Assembly: GCF_027744825.2 (NCBI RefSeq) | Contig: NC_071336.1 | Location: forward strand, 20,965,501 to 21,029,500 | Reading direction: 5' to 3' | Source of the DNA: Synchiropus splendidus | Lineage: Eukaryota > Chordata > Actinopteri > Syngnathiformes > Callionymidae | Length of the DNA: 64,000 nt | In this document: piece by piece, positions 1-12,487 of the stretch | Layout of the letters: every line of letters starts with the position of its first letter | Position numbering within the stretch: the stretch's first letter is position 1 | Position numbers and translations under genes: made by a program | Notes under the pieces: generated by a model | What the model was told of the DNA's origin: nothing | The model's database searches: none | Seen by the model: the letters and a program-made list of their open reading frames with translations, nothing else

Positions 1-850
1 TGATTGATGAAGAGTATTAGACTCCATTAGAGCCTGAAGAGTGAGACCACGGTGTTAACAGCATTACACCGCCCGAACCTACACCTGCGTGGTGTGCTGT
101 TGCCGGACTGCTTCATCAGTGCAGCTGCTCTCTTCCAGCTCCCTGAAAGGTCATTATGGGATGGGAAAGCCCAGTTGACCCAAGGCAAAGTACATCATTT
201 GTCTTTCAGCGCCAGGAGAACACACCCAACAAAGCAGACTGACCCCTGTTAGAACACAAAGGGTTTTTGAAAACCACAGTGGAGTTAACTAAAGTCAGCA
301 AAGTGGAAATGTTTGGGAGATTTTTGCCAACAACTTTCAGAGTAATGGGGCATATTTGAGTAAATATATTAGTCCAAGACAGCAGTGACTGGTAACTAGC
401 CACATCCAACCTCTTGCAGCGGCTCTCAATAAATAATGGGACGTCTCAAGCTCATCATGCCGGCAAATAGGCTGCTATATAATAAGTGCTCCGACCTTAG
501 ATCTCTACAGTCAGGAGGGCTGGCAGCCCATTCATTATCAGTGGAGAATGGTTCATTGGGGGCATAAGGTGGGTAAGGAAAGGGATACAGAGTATAGCAC
601 TTAGGTGACTGGTCACCGTCCTTGGATGAAGTTTAACAGTATCTGGACCAAAGAAATCTTAAGACTTAGCAATTTGTCCTCAAAATAGTGCTATTATTAT
701 TATTATTGTTATTATTATTAGTTATGTTATTGTTGTTTTGGAGATGACCATATATTGTATGTAAATAAGCCCATCATTATTATGCATGTAGCTGTGCAAG
801 TCAAACTCATTTGGTGGAAACGGTGACGTTAATGGAATAAGAATATATAA

Positions 851-901
<51 letters not shown>

Positions 902-1589
902 TGTTCTGAATGACCATTTGGATTGAAGAGCCTTGTGTTTGTCACTCTGTGTGGTGAGCGAGAGCTGCAGCACATGCTTCCTGTTGTCTGTGTCTATGCT
1001 TGTAAGTGCTACTGCCACCTGCTGTTTCATTACAATCATTGCTATCAATGATATGCTGAATCTCATGTAAATAATGTGGCAGTTGACTGGTGTCTTCTAC
1101 TGAGCTACTGAGTGGTATTAGCGGTTATGGTGGAGCTGCCTGCTCTTGGCGTATTAGTTGAAGTATTGTTTGGTATCCGTTAAGGAAGCCTCTCTTCAAA
1201 GTTCTTGGGGTATGAAAACAACATGGAAATTACAAGTAAAATGGAGGGATTACATCTCTGTTTAAGGTGGGCTGTCGATTTTATCCTTGAGTGGGAGGAG
1301 CCTAAATCCCTCATGGATTATAACACCTAAAATGAACGAATGGTTCTTTTTGAGGTGAAAAATAATTTCCATAGAAGAAGAAAAATAACATTGTGAACCT
1401 GGTAAAAAAAAAAAAGTTTCGATTTGAGGAATGATCCTTTTGACTTTTAAGCATGATTTTTTTCCCGCTTCCATTTTGAATGTATGTTTTCATCTCTTTC
1501 TTCCTCCATCTCTACAGAAGCCCCCTCCTTCATCCTCTTACCTCGGACTCATTACACCAGCCCATAGCAGAGCCTCTGTGAGCATCTCT
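1..1589. other. Intergenic, no gene seen
   Basis: AT-rich unique sequence with the ATT run and (AT)23 tract. Short frames on both strands have no family resemblance and look like chance. Confidence 0.6.
853..898. repeat. (AT)23 microsatellite
   Basis: Uninterrupted AT dinucleotides, 46 bp. An ATT/GTT trinucleotide run lies at 692-722 just upstream. Confidence 0.97.
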
Positions 1590-2480
1590 CCCCGTATAAT
1601 ATGATGGCCATCTGCTACGCTGAGCCACGCTTCCCAAAAAGCCTCAGGCGAGATGTTTATCTGCCCGCCGCCCCCTCCCAAACTCCTTTAAGGATGCAAA
1701 ACATATCAGCGATCATCGCCGCCACAATTAGCACAGGTGCTGCTGAGCTGTAAAGTGATCAGGAGAAATGGGAGGAAACATAATTGAAGTGGATTAGAGC
1801 GGAAAGGTGGGAGGAAGAGGTGGTGGGTGGGGTGGGGGGGATCGAAAAATTCCGGAGGTTTGGACGGCAGCCCTTCTCCATATCGCTGTTTGAAATTGAC
1901 TGTGCTGTGATTAAAATTGGTGGCGAGCCGCTACGCTCGTCCTGGCAAGAGGTGTTGGTTTATTAACAGCTGTTTAGTGCTGAAACTACAGTTTCACAGC
2001 CAACACTTTTTATCTGTTATTTCCACTATGGTTAACAGAGGTGCACCTTTGTACCGGCAACCACAGGAGTCAAACGCTTTCAGACTGGTGTGGACTTTGC
2101 TAGCTGGGGCAGCAGCGAAACACATTCCCGCAGCAGTCACTCATGAAGAGAAATTCTTAATAATAAATATCCCGCCAATAATGAATGTGCTGCTGGCTGC
2201 AGTTGTCTTGGGGGCATAATATCTAATTTCCTCCCAATGTTTCATATCCCTTCTTCCTGCATGTCGACACAGTCCATCATTAAACTTCAAATGCAGGTTC
2301 CTATCACTTTTATTTATTTGTCTAATCAATAGATAAATCACGGCCTGGACAGATGAGTTCCAATAAATTACGCACTGCTGGACAAACGCTGAATCTTAAC
2401 TGGGTAACAAGAGTGAAGACTCTCATGGGAGCGGCCACGTCTCACACAATATCAGCCGAAACGGTGGGTAATAGAGTGGA
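1590..2480. promoter_or_regulatory. Candidate conserved non-coding block
   Basis: Repeat-free, evenly mixed sequence with clustered factor-like cores: CACAATTAGCAC (near 1725), CATAATTGAAG (near 1780), CCAATAATGAATG (near 2174), TTTATTTATTTG (near 2310) and CTAATCAATAGATAAATC (near 2321). Sequence style is typical of developmental enhancers in vertebrates. No conservation data are available here, so this is an inference. Confidence 0.3.
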
Positions 2481-2566
2481 TTATTCATTTAAGAGTTGGT
2501 TTGGTGTAATATCATGTGGCACCTAGTGGTCACCTTGCTCACTACAGTCATGTCAATGCCTTAAAT

Positions 2567-3067
2567 CAGACCTGGGCAAAGTGCGGCCCGGGGGCCATAT
2601 GCGGCCCGATGCCTGTATTTTAGTGGCCTTTTGATGTCATAATAAAACGGTTGTAATTGTTCTGCTTTTTTTGTTATTTCTCTTTCAGCAGTAAATATAG
2701 CATGTTCTTGTTTGAAGACTATAATTTTCTTCTTTCCATTGGCCATTTTTGTGTTTTTCTTGTTCATCAAAATACATTGGAGGAATACTGAAAACATATT
2801 TTGAAATAAATTCCCTTTTTATCTTGTTGATTTATATTCAAATTAAATGCATATAGAAATATTTCAATAGGTTTCATGGCATATTATGTATATATATCTT
2901 AATGTCCTTTATTACATTCAATCTTCGTAGGTTCATTTTATCCTTGTTACTTAAGCATATATTTTGGATGTTTTGTAGTCATCGCTGTCTGTCTTTTGAT
3001 GATGGACCCTCACAACCGTTTTCAGTTTCCAATGTGGCCCTTTAGGAAATGTAATTGCACACCTCTG
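2567..3067. mobile_element. Non-autonomous hAT-like element, 501 bp, with 8-bp target duplication
   Basis: The left end is CAGACCTGGGCAAAGTGCGG and the right end, reverse-complemented, is CAGAGGTGTGCAATTAC. They share CAGA..TG.GCAA. The flanks are CCTTAAAT (2559-2566) and CCTTAGAT (3068-3075), an 8-bp duplication with one mismatch, as hAT transposition leaves. The 'GGGCAAAGTGCGGCCCG' end is a common vertebrate hAT-type terminus. The interior is AT-rich with no transposase frame, so it is a MITE-like passenger. Confidence 0.75.
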
Positions 3068-3241
3068 CCTTAGATTGATGATTTTGCTTGATACCAATGA
3101 CTCAGACTTGTGTGTCGATGTAAAAAAATACACCATGATACCTTTATTGCACGTTTTGACATTGATGGGTAAAGAGATTAGAAATTCTGCTGTTGCAGTG
3201 CATGATGGCAGGAATAGTAGCAGCGGTCGTTGTTGTTGTAG

Positions 3242-3410
3242 TATGAGAATCAGAATCAGAAACAAATGTATTGCCATGGTCAGTGGAGATCCCACCAACC
3301 AGGAAAATGCTCCGGAATAAAGTGCTGTCAACAAAATAATATAAAATAAAATAAAATAAGAAGGGCAGAGAGGAAGAAGCTCTTCCTGTGATGGGAGTGG
3401 TGGCAGGGTT
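3242..3410. mobile_element. Teleost retroposon-type repeat fragment (GAATCAGAATCAGAA)
   Basis: GAGAATCAGAATCAGAAACA, then TATTGCCATGGTCAG and ACCAACCAGGAAAATG, then an AAAAT-rich tract and GAGGAAGAAGCTCTTCCTGTG. This order is seen in many fish genomes as a dispersed LINE-related 3' repeat. The AT-rich tract at 3336-3358 is a small (AAAAT)n repeat within it. Class assignment is from recall of the motif only. Confidence 0.5.
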
Positions 3411-4311
3411 TTTTTTTTTTGCTAGAGTAGAAATTCTAAGATGAAGTCAAAGGCCTTACTGGGAGGATGCACAAGGTGGAGGAAGCTGATTTGCCGCGGC
3501 AACCTCTGCTAGGAAATGCCAAAAGACCAGTGGCCTTACAGTGTCTCACCGTGTTTCTTGATTTTATATTGCAAAATTGAGCAAAAAAACATTTGTCACC
3601 AAACATCGTGTGAGTCACCATGTTCCCCCTCAAAGCTGAGTCGCATAGAAACAAATGTAGGGTTAAAAGAAAATCGGGGAGGGGGTGGAATGGGGCCAAG
3701 AGAATAGAAGGCCAGGTGAAATAGAGCAGAGAGAACAGAGGAGTTGGACTCATAAACGTGCAGCTGCCATGTTGAATCCCCACTGTGGGTCCATGGAGGT
3801 GCAGGAGGCTAACCAGTCAAGCCAGGCACAGGCTCTCACTTGAAGGGCCGGCTCAGAGGGCACACACAGTCACACACAAACACAGGCAGTTATACCTGAG
3901 CGTGGCAATCACCACTATCAGCGGGGAATATGCTTCCATCAGGCCCAATAACATCAGAGCGCACCTTAGCGCTGACACCACATGACATGCATATGTGCAG
4001 AGGCAGCGTGAGGCGATGCTGGGCGAGGCAGCAACCAGGGTTTGAGGGAAATCCCCACTGACACTGGTCTGGGAAGGAGGGGGGCGCAAGGAACCCTCCA
4101 CGGGAAAGCAAAACAACAGGCCATCTTCACGACACATAGCCTTGTGGCTACTCGATGGGATGTGAAAGAAAAGGCACAAACAATAAGCTGGTGTGTGAGG
4201 TGGTGGGTTCTAGTTTATTCAAGACTCCTTTACATTTGTTGAAAAAATACAGCTATACAGGGAAAAAGTGGCCTTGGCACCGTCCAGTTATTATTTGTTA
4301 ATTGAGACTCA

Positions 4312-4315
<4 letters not shown>
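3411..4315. other. Intergenic, no gene seen
   Basis: Unique sequence with a T-run at 3410-3420. Overlapping short frames on both strands give no recognisable protein. Confidence 0.6.

Positions 4316-4397
<82 letters not shown>
4316..4397. repeat. (TA)41 microsatellite
   Basis: Uninterrupted TA dinucleotides, 82 bp. Confidence 0.97.
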
Positions 4398-4401
<4 letters not shown>

Positions 4402-4838
4402 GGGATTTTATTAAATCGATCGATGAAAGGATTGAAACTTTAGCCTAACTTATTATAGTTCTTCCAAAATAAGTGACATAGGTCAATAGGTGGGGTCGAA
4501 TAAGTCAGGGCCTTTTTTGTCCATGACTTGGTGATTGCAAATCTTTTTACAAAAGACAGGTGGAAAACATTCAGTTGCTCAATTTGAACCACATAGCCCT
4601 TTGGCTGTCATCTGATCATGTCAGAATGAGTCAGAGAGTTTCCATCACATATTTGCATACCATTAGTGACATGCTATTAGCAGTAATACTGTATGTGTAC
4701 TGTGTCAATTCTTCATTTGAGGCTTTGCCCCACTTCACTTGATTTTAGATTTATCATATCTGTTCATGGGATTTGTTTTACTTAAACTAGACTGTTCTCA
4801 TCTGCTTGTGTAGATATGATAATAATAACTACAAGTAA

Positions 4839-5110
4839 CATCCGACTTACGACCGGGATCGGTTTCCGACCAACCGGTCATAAGTCAGACTGGAGGTAAG
4901 TGGAATGCCATTCACAATAGCCGACGCGAGGGTTAGAGGTACTACTGTAGTGGTAGATGGCTGTGTGAGAGTGAGATGCTGGGATACTGTGCTGCCGTAA
5001 CTGTTGTACACGTTGCCGGGCTGCTACGTGCTGCGGTGCCAGACATTGAATAAAAAAAAAAGCATCTGCTGGCCGTGGTCGGAAATACGGGTGGATGTAA
5101 GTTGAGGTGG
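4839..5110. mobile_element. Short MITE-like element with CGACTTACGACC ends
   Basis: The left end CATCCGACTTACGACCGGG resembles the reverse complement of the right end, CACCTCAACTTACATCCACC (shared CTTAC and CC positions). The interior also repeats the motif (ACCGGTCATAAGTCAG). There is a short A-run inside and no coding capacity. The superfamily is not determined because no clear target duplication was seen. Confidence 0.5.
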
Positions 5111-5439
5111 TTGATTTAAATCAACAATGTGAAAGAATCAGTGAATATTCCCCCAAGTAATAGTCATAACGCCTCTTGTAGCTTCCCATGTATTTCTATT
5201 TTTACTTCCACAAATGTGTCTTCCAAACATACCATTTATCCGCGCCATTGTATGAATAAAAAAGGCACGATACATTTCCAGACATAACAGAAAAAAGGCC
5301 ACCCCTCCACCGCTTTAGGACAATTACAGAGACTTTAACCGCTGCACCGAGAAACAAGATCTAATTTAAAAACAATAGCAAAGCAGAAGGCAGCCGTTCT
5401 AATATGTGAAATATAAAGAATAAATAATCCAGTTGTCTG

Positions 5440-5965
5440 CGGTGCCCAACGCAAAGTAATTTAACGCATCAGTGCTAGCTGCCTATTAATTTCCTGCAGA
5501 AGGAAAAGGGGGTCTGGGGGGGGTGTGGAGCCTGGGAGCGCTGATTGGAGAGACAATGCAGCTGCATCATGTATCAATTCTGAGCCAAACAAGAGTCACA
5601 AGGAAACGCTAAAACACACACCCACTCCTACAAGCTGCAAACACATGCCTGCTATAATTGTATTCATGCCGTTGTTGTCCCACAATGAGCGTGTTTGAAG
5701 GAAGGAAAGGTGCCACTATGTGCCTAATGAATGAATAAGCCAGGCCCTGAGATACGCAGGCCCATATGTGACTCTTGTCCTCGGGGTGTTGCATCAATAA
5801 TAGTCCCTGCAGGCACAACTTTCATTCTCTTCCTATGCATCCACTCAAAATCGCTGTTCGCTTTAATTAGGTGCCCATTTTTTGACCCCCCTCCCAATCC
5901 CTGGAAAAGCAATGTGGGTGCAGCGGAACCAATAGCCCTGGCCCGGGTCCAACTCTTTTAGCGTA
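5440..5965. promoter_or_regulatory. Candidate conserved non-coding block
   Basis: Unique sequence with CCTATTAATTTCCTGC (near 5482), CAATGCAGCTGCATCATG (near 5552), GCATCAATAATAGTCCC (near 5791) and CTTTAATTAGGTGCCC (near 5861). No repeat signature. Inference from sequence style only. Confidence 0.3.
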
Positions 5966-6589
5966 AAAACCGGGAGGCCACAGCTTCATAAATCCAGAGG
6001 TATTTGGACATGTGCCACCAGCTGTCCCAAAAGATCACTGCAGGGGACTCGGCCAAGAAACCTTTCATACACGGAACTGACCTTAAACACATGATGATGT
6101 ATTAGCAAGTGGAGAAAAAATGGTGAAAATGAGGCCATTCAAGAGTTTAGAGCGACTGTGAAGATGTTGTTTGCATGCTTTCTCTCTTCTGCGATTCACA
6201 CTTTGAATCGCTTTTGATGGATTTGGACATCAAACTGAATTCCAATAGGTATTGCATAGACTTTTCTTATCAATTCCACATTACTCCAATAAAAAATGAG
6301 ATTACTGAATGAGAAGCATTCTCATTGAAAATGGAAAATTGATCATATCTTTCATATTGAATCACCAAGAATTTGACCTGTCTCACAGAATCAATGTGTT
6401 TTGGTGGATGTTCTTTTTGTTTCTTCGTTGTTTTTAACCACCACGGTCCATCATTACCCTCCTGCTCTTATATTTCTAGGGCACATTCGGAGCACCGTGG
6501 AAGAGCGGTGGATGAGGGACAAGGCACACAGTGGATTCTTTCATTTTGGGGGAGGGAAAATGTGCCCCACAGATATAACGTCTGTGTTT

Positions 6590-7420
6590 TCCTGCAATTA
6601 ATTAATGGGTCCCCAGCTAGTTAGCAGGAGGCAGCACTTGTTTCACCGTGGCGACTGTGAGAAGGCGAAAAAGGTTGGAGCCGGGCTCGCCTCTGTAGCT
6701 GCAGGCTCTTAGTTGTGAGCCACTGGATTTGGACTATTTTTAACGAAATCCTTTTATGGATAGATAAATCTGATTTTATGCAAGGAGAGTCTCCTGGGTT
6801 TCAATTAACTGGGGGTCACGCTGTAGATCTATCACAAAAAGAAAGAGAGAAGAAAAAGAAAGCAAGAGAGAAAGATATTAAAGCAACAGAAGAGGAAAGG
6901 ATTTAATTAATACAGTCTAATTAAACATTTGTAAAATGCTTTATCTGTCTTTTTTTTTCTTTTTTTTTCCAAGCATAATTGTTTACTTGCGTTTCGGCTG
7001 CTTGGAAAAGTTGTTTATCGGTTGCATCACTGTTGTTAATAACACGCTAAGACACTTCAGAGTTGCTTTTAAATGCAGTTTGTCCTGCCTAAATTGAGGT
7101 TTCAAAGAGGATCTCTAATAGGGATCGCAGAGTTTCATGCCTTTCATCGAGAGTCCTCTGGGTGCGTCTTGAAAACGTTTGACTAAGTGTCGAGATTTGG
7201 CAGCGGAGTTCAAGTTAACTGCTGCTTGTGTGTCTGACTGATTCGCGCAGGGAAAGTCTGGGAACTAATTTGAATCCTAAAACATGCCTGGTGACAGCCT
7301 CCCGCTGCATGACAGAGGTAGATTTGACTTTGAATCATGACATGTTGTTTAATCACGGGCCACGAGGCGTGACAAGTCTCTAGGCCAGATGAGTCAAATA
7401 AAGAGTGTCAAGCGAGCAGG
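6590..7420. promoter_or_regulatory. Candidate conserved non-coding block
   Basis: GCAATTAATTAATGGG (near 6595), TTTCAATTAACTGGGG (near 6800) and GTTTAATCACGGGCC (near 7347) lie in repeat-free sequence of balanced composition. A short A/G-rich stretch (6835-6900) sits between two parts. Confidence 0.28.
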
Positions 7421-10400
7421 GTGAGAGAAACACAGTCGGGGTGAACAAATCCATAACAGATTAAAGAGTGTTTGGTCAAAATGCACAGCATGATTTGCGC
7501 GTCTATCACCTTAGAACTCTGGGCGTCTCACCACAATGCATATTTCTTCCAAGGCAGCGCGCTTGCTCGCTGTCAAACTACCCACAGGGCACCTCTTAAT
7601 GCGAAGTTGATCTCAGGTTATAGGCGTTTTAAACATGCACGCTCACATAGAAGAGTGCAGCTCGGCACACGCCGCCACCGACACCGCAATGGCATTTTTC
7701 TTTCCGACTCAATTCCCAGCATGAGCAGCATTATGTACATCTTTCCCCCCTGCACAGCGGCAGCATGATTCAGTTCACCAGAGCGTGGAAAGAAGAGTAA
7801 CAATTTCGGGGTAAAATGTAGCCACACAGTGGTTGGACGTTGGTCCACGGCACACTGAGATAATCATAGTATTTCAAACTCATCATGCAGCTCTACGTTA
7901 TGGCTTTCGTTGTGAAGGCAATGGCTTCACGGTGATCCTATCAACGAGGACTGGTGTAGCAAAGCAGTCATGCATTCATCGAGGTGGACGATCCACTCAG
8001 GGAGGGAAGCACGTGTCCGTGTCGAAGTTGGGCACTTGAGCCTTTGACAGCACATGAGACAGAGGCCCGAGCCTTGGATTGGATATAGGCTTGTACCGAA
8101 AGCTAGTGAAGGGTGTGGAGGAGTGGTGTCATCCGGGAGGGTCCTGGTCAGGTCCAAGGCCAGACATCAATGGTGCTAGCAATCCAACAATGATATTGAC
8201 CAGTTCTTATGTTCGGTCCACCCAGAAAAAAATGCAATTTTATGCAATAAAATTTCAGTCTGATAAAGTCCCATGCTATTTATTTTGGTTTTTTCCAAAG
8301 CGGTTCCTAAAGCATGTGCCTAGAAATGAACCACATTAGCCAAATTAAGCCCAACTTAAAAATCCACCGCCTTATATTGAAGCTGTGGGGCCTATAGGAA
8401 AACTTTCAAAGGCATAAATGAGGAAAAAAAAGGAATAAAACGAAGCTTTATTAACCAAGGCTGGTTTTCGCCGGATATCCAGCAGGAACAAAGTAAGGCT
8501 ATGGAGGAAACGAAGGGGAAGGGTTTAACTGTATAGTGCCTGGTGAACTGACGTAGCTAGCTTAATTCATCCATATGAAAACATCCTTCCAGAGGAATAG
8601 GAGAAGTTTGAGGCTGTAATTAGTGGCCTGAAAAAGAGTCCGGGGACAGGAGGAGGAGTCAGAGACCATGACCACAGGTCAGTCTCTGAGCTACTGTTCT
8701 GAGTTCACATACAAGTGGCCCTCGGTGCGCTTGGGTATGTCGACCCTAAAAGCATGTCCGTTCGTATATGGCTTCCGGAGGACCACCCACGCTCAGATGA
8801 CCAATTATCTTATTTTGGCCGGCTGAAGTGCTGCTAACGGACAACATCTATGGCTAATGATTCCCTATTATTGAGGATTAGCCTCAGTCTTCCAAGGGCT
8901 TAACAGCTACAAACGATCCAATGATTTCATAAATCTGTTCATTATTTTTCCAGTTTTTTTTTATTTTTTTTACAGATTTCAAAGGAAGGAGATGAAAGTT
9001 GGTGTGGAACATATAGGTCAACAAGTTTCGTGCCATAACAAATCCATGTATGGAAATCGAGTTAGAGCCTGAAGGCTGTCACGCCTCCATGTGAGATATG
9101 ATTGTCGAGGTGGTATATTGTTGTGACTCAACCTGCTTTACTGTCATAAAAGTGCCAGCCTTCATTTGTTTTAACTTTGCTGGGACTCTCAAATGAAACT
9201 TAAAGACAGATGGTGCTGTTTTGTTGCTGGTTTTATGATAATACCATGACCTACATCCTTCATCTTGCAGTGCCAAATGATACAATTGCAATACAGTGGT
9301 TGGCATCATTTAAAGAGTCTTTGCTCCATTGTCAAAGAGTTCCACAGTGTAATATTTCGAGGAAGCTCCCTGCCTGAATGCAGGAGACAAGATCTCTCCA
9401 ATGCTCCTCAGTCTGCCCAGGAACACCCTGAAAAACAACACCACAGAGCCATGACATCACTCGGCTTCTCTCAATGTGAAGGGCATGACCAAGTTCAGGT
9501 GGCCGGAGCCCGATTCGCTCCCTGCTGAGCAGCCTCGCACCTCTGTGCCTCAAGCGAAGTTCTTTTTCTTCTCCTCAGCTGGCAGCGCTATGTCGTCGTC
9601 TACGTCTAAATGAAGTTGTCATCAGGCAGGAGACACTTGGGTGGTGAGCCAAACCTATTTGCAACGTTCAGCTTGACCACCTTATTTCTCTGTCTCTTCA
9701 TAACACTACGAGTCATTGTCACCTCAGATATATGATGAACTGATGACGGACCTCCGCCACGCCTGTAACAGATTGTGGCATTTCAAACCTGAAGTAAACA
9801 TGAAAGAGTGCTATGTTTACTTTACAAAAAAAATAAAAATAGCGGAAACAAGCTGCATAATAGGGAACGTCTTGATTGATCCACGCTGCTCTCACAACAC
9901 ATTGAACACAATGTAAGAGATTACTGACCATCGAGAAGATTTCAATCAGTGAAGTACAGATCCAGATGTCAAAAATTATGAATAGTCTATTAATCTTGAG
10001 TCACTTGTGAAAAATCCGCCTCCATCACGTCCTCGGTCCCGGACAAGCATTGATGTGCCGCTCATGGGCCATCACAGCGAATCACCTCACTGACGTGGAG
10101 AGGCAGCATCACTTTCGGTGTCATTTTATGACCATCTTCAGAATGTGAATATTCATATTCAGAATCTGGTCAAATTGTATGTTTTGCTCTCTGTTATGCG
10201 CCTACTATGAAAATGAAACATTTCTCATCTCATCGACTGGGGAGCGGTTTTCAGGTGGCATTTACTCCAAAACTTGGATGGAAACACTCACGGAAATGTT
10301 GCTCGGATTTAAGTTGCCATCTGTTTGTGTAAAGAAGTAACTACATCAAGCCTCATGTTTGCAGCTTGGCTTGTTCAAATGTAACGATTTAAAAAGCGCC

Positions 10401-10969
10401 AAATCCAACAAAGTCGACAAAAGGATCGCAATTGTCCTGCCGCTGATGGAGAACCACCTAATCTGCTAAAAGAAAGGACCAGTGCCTCTCCAGCCTGGTG
10501 GTAGAAATTATGTCCCAAAATATTGTCAGGTATTATATAGTAATTTCAGTTTTGCTTAAATTATTTTAACATTCCATTATGTAGATAGTCGTCAGCAGAA
10601 GGAATCAAACAGAATAACTGGTGTTTTTATAGTTAAACATAAAGCAGGTGGAACCTTTATTGTTTTGCTTATTTAGTCATCACACACTCACACAGCAAGT
10701 GTAACATATTGACTTTTAACCACTAGTTTAATCACCAATTTACTCTGAAGCCTACAGCTTCAGTTAATGTCAAATAATAGCACAGCTCACCGTCAAATGA
10801 ACAAATACTCCCCCCCACCACCCCACAAGCCTCCACTTCACCCTCGTACACGGTTGTTGTTTGGGTCCCGAGCTGGTGCCCTGGTTAGAGAAAGCATTGT
10901 TGAGTGGATTTCTTTTTTTTTTTCCTTGGTTTTCAGATGTCTTTTTGCTCTTGCAACTTCTAGTGGTGG
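7421..10969. other. Intergenic, no gene seen
   Basis: Unique sequence of mixed composition. No repeat family and no supported exon were recognised. All frames are short and overlap on opposite strands. Confidence 0.6.
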
Positions 10970-11140
10970 GTTAGCTGGGGGAAAGGGACTGAGCTGTAAT
11001 TAAGGACAGCAGGAGGAGGAGGATGCTCGTAAGATGTGCCGTCCTCATTAGTGTAAGTTCCATCCCGGAGGTAGCGCCGAGGAGCAGACACCTAATGAGA
11101 ACCATGTTGAAATGAAGCCAGGGACCTAAAACTGCCTTTT
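10970..11140. promoter_or_regulatory. Candidate conserved non-coding block
   Basis: GAGCTGTAATTAAGGAC and CACCTAATGAGAACC in unique, balanced sequence with no open frame. Inference only. Confidence 0.25.
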
Positions 11141-11530
11141 ATATTTGTGTGGAAACCGTTCTTTCATGCAAAGTTTCTTTTGAACAAAATAAATCTTTGG
11201 TAGGATACGCCATGATCCAGCGGGATGTACATTTCACAAGTCGATACAGGTTTCCATTGACCTTGCAAATAACTTGTTTGGAGTATGGTACGACTTGTGA
11301 TGATGGCAATTCATACATATTTATTTATTAATACATACATATTTTAATTCAGAGAAGCACTTCCTCAGCACCGTCAGGGGTTCCCTGACTGAGTCTTGAA
11401 CCAGAGCCGAGGGGGCAGCCAGTAAAGCACACCGACACTTGCACTGCTGCATTCTAGAGTTGTCGACTCTCAAACAAGTCAGACCAAGCATCGGTAAAAC
11501 ACAGTTACATGAACAATGCATTGCCAGGAG

Positions 11531-12479
11531 CAGTGATGCAGTGAAGTCACAACCTTTTTCACTAACATGTTACTATTTCAAACAAAGTAATCAAATTAAA
11601 GTTACTTATCTAAGTCACCGTGCGTTACTATTGTTGCCATTGTCAGGAAGCGAAACATTACCATTCGCTTTCTGCAACTGCATCTTTGGGCATGACGTTG
11701 TGCGCGGGACATGCCAGTCACGTTTTCAACACGGCAGCAAGCTGCCGGCTACACGGCAGTAAATAACAGGCGTGAGGAGAGAGATGCACGTTTCTAGCTG
11801 AAAATACAGCCACTACTTTGAATTAGTGTCTGCTATAGATGACTACTAACCCTGCAGGGTCAACCAATAAACATGAAATAAAGTACCCTCGCAAATGTGT
11901 AGAAAAAACTATGTACCAGTTTTTTTAAATCCTCTTGATAGGTCAAGTTTAACGACACTTATGATAGATTTTTAGACTTTTATAGATTAGAAACAGTTCT
12001 GATGTGACGTAGTGATGTTGCATTTTCTCTCAAAAAATGATCCTCCCGCACAACGGAGCATAGAGGCGAGTAACAGCAGCCACTCAAGTGCAACTACTGC
12101 TGCCAGGTGGCCAACAGGAGACGTGACACACCGAGACTTAATAAACTTTTGCCTTGTAGTTAACAAAAAGCAAAAAAGTAAAATAATAATAAAAATAATG
12201 GTGCATTCCCTAAATGGCCATATATCGCTTTGTTTAGTTTTTCATACTTTTCACACCAATGGGTGAGAGTGTGTCAAAGCAAAACATTGACTGTACATTC
12301 ATAAAACTGAGATTGCGCAAAAAAAAAAATTACCCAAAACATGGAAAAATGCTCGGCAATCCCAGGAGTAAAGTAACTTGTAATCTAACATACTTTTAAA
12401 TTGAAGTGATCACTAAAGTAACTAAATTACTTTGTGAGGGAGTACTCAGTACTTTTTCAAAGTAACCGTGGCAACACTG
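11531..12479. mobile_element. Non-autonomous hAT-like element, about 949 bp, with 8-bp target duplication
   Basis: The left end starts CAGTGATGCAGTG and the right end, reverse-complemented, starts CAGTGTTGCCACGG, so CAGTG.TGC is shared. The flanks GCCAGGAG (11523-11530) and GTCAGGAG (12480-12487) match 7 of 8. The subterminal regions are full of 'AAGTAACT/AGTTACTTT' words, a signature of a widespread fish repeat ending in 'GGCAACACTG'. No transposase frame survives. Confidence 0.7.
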
Positions 12480-12487
12480 GTCAGGAG

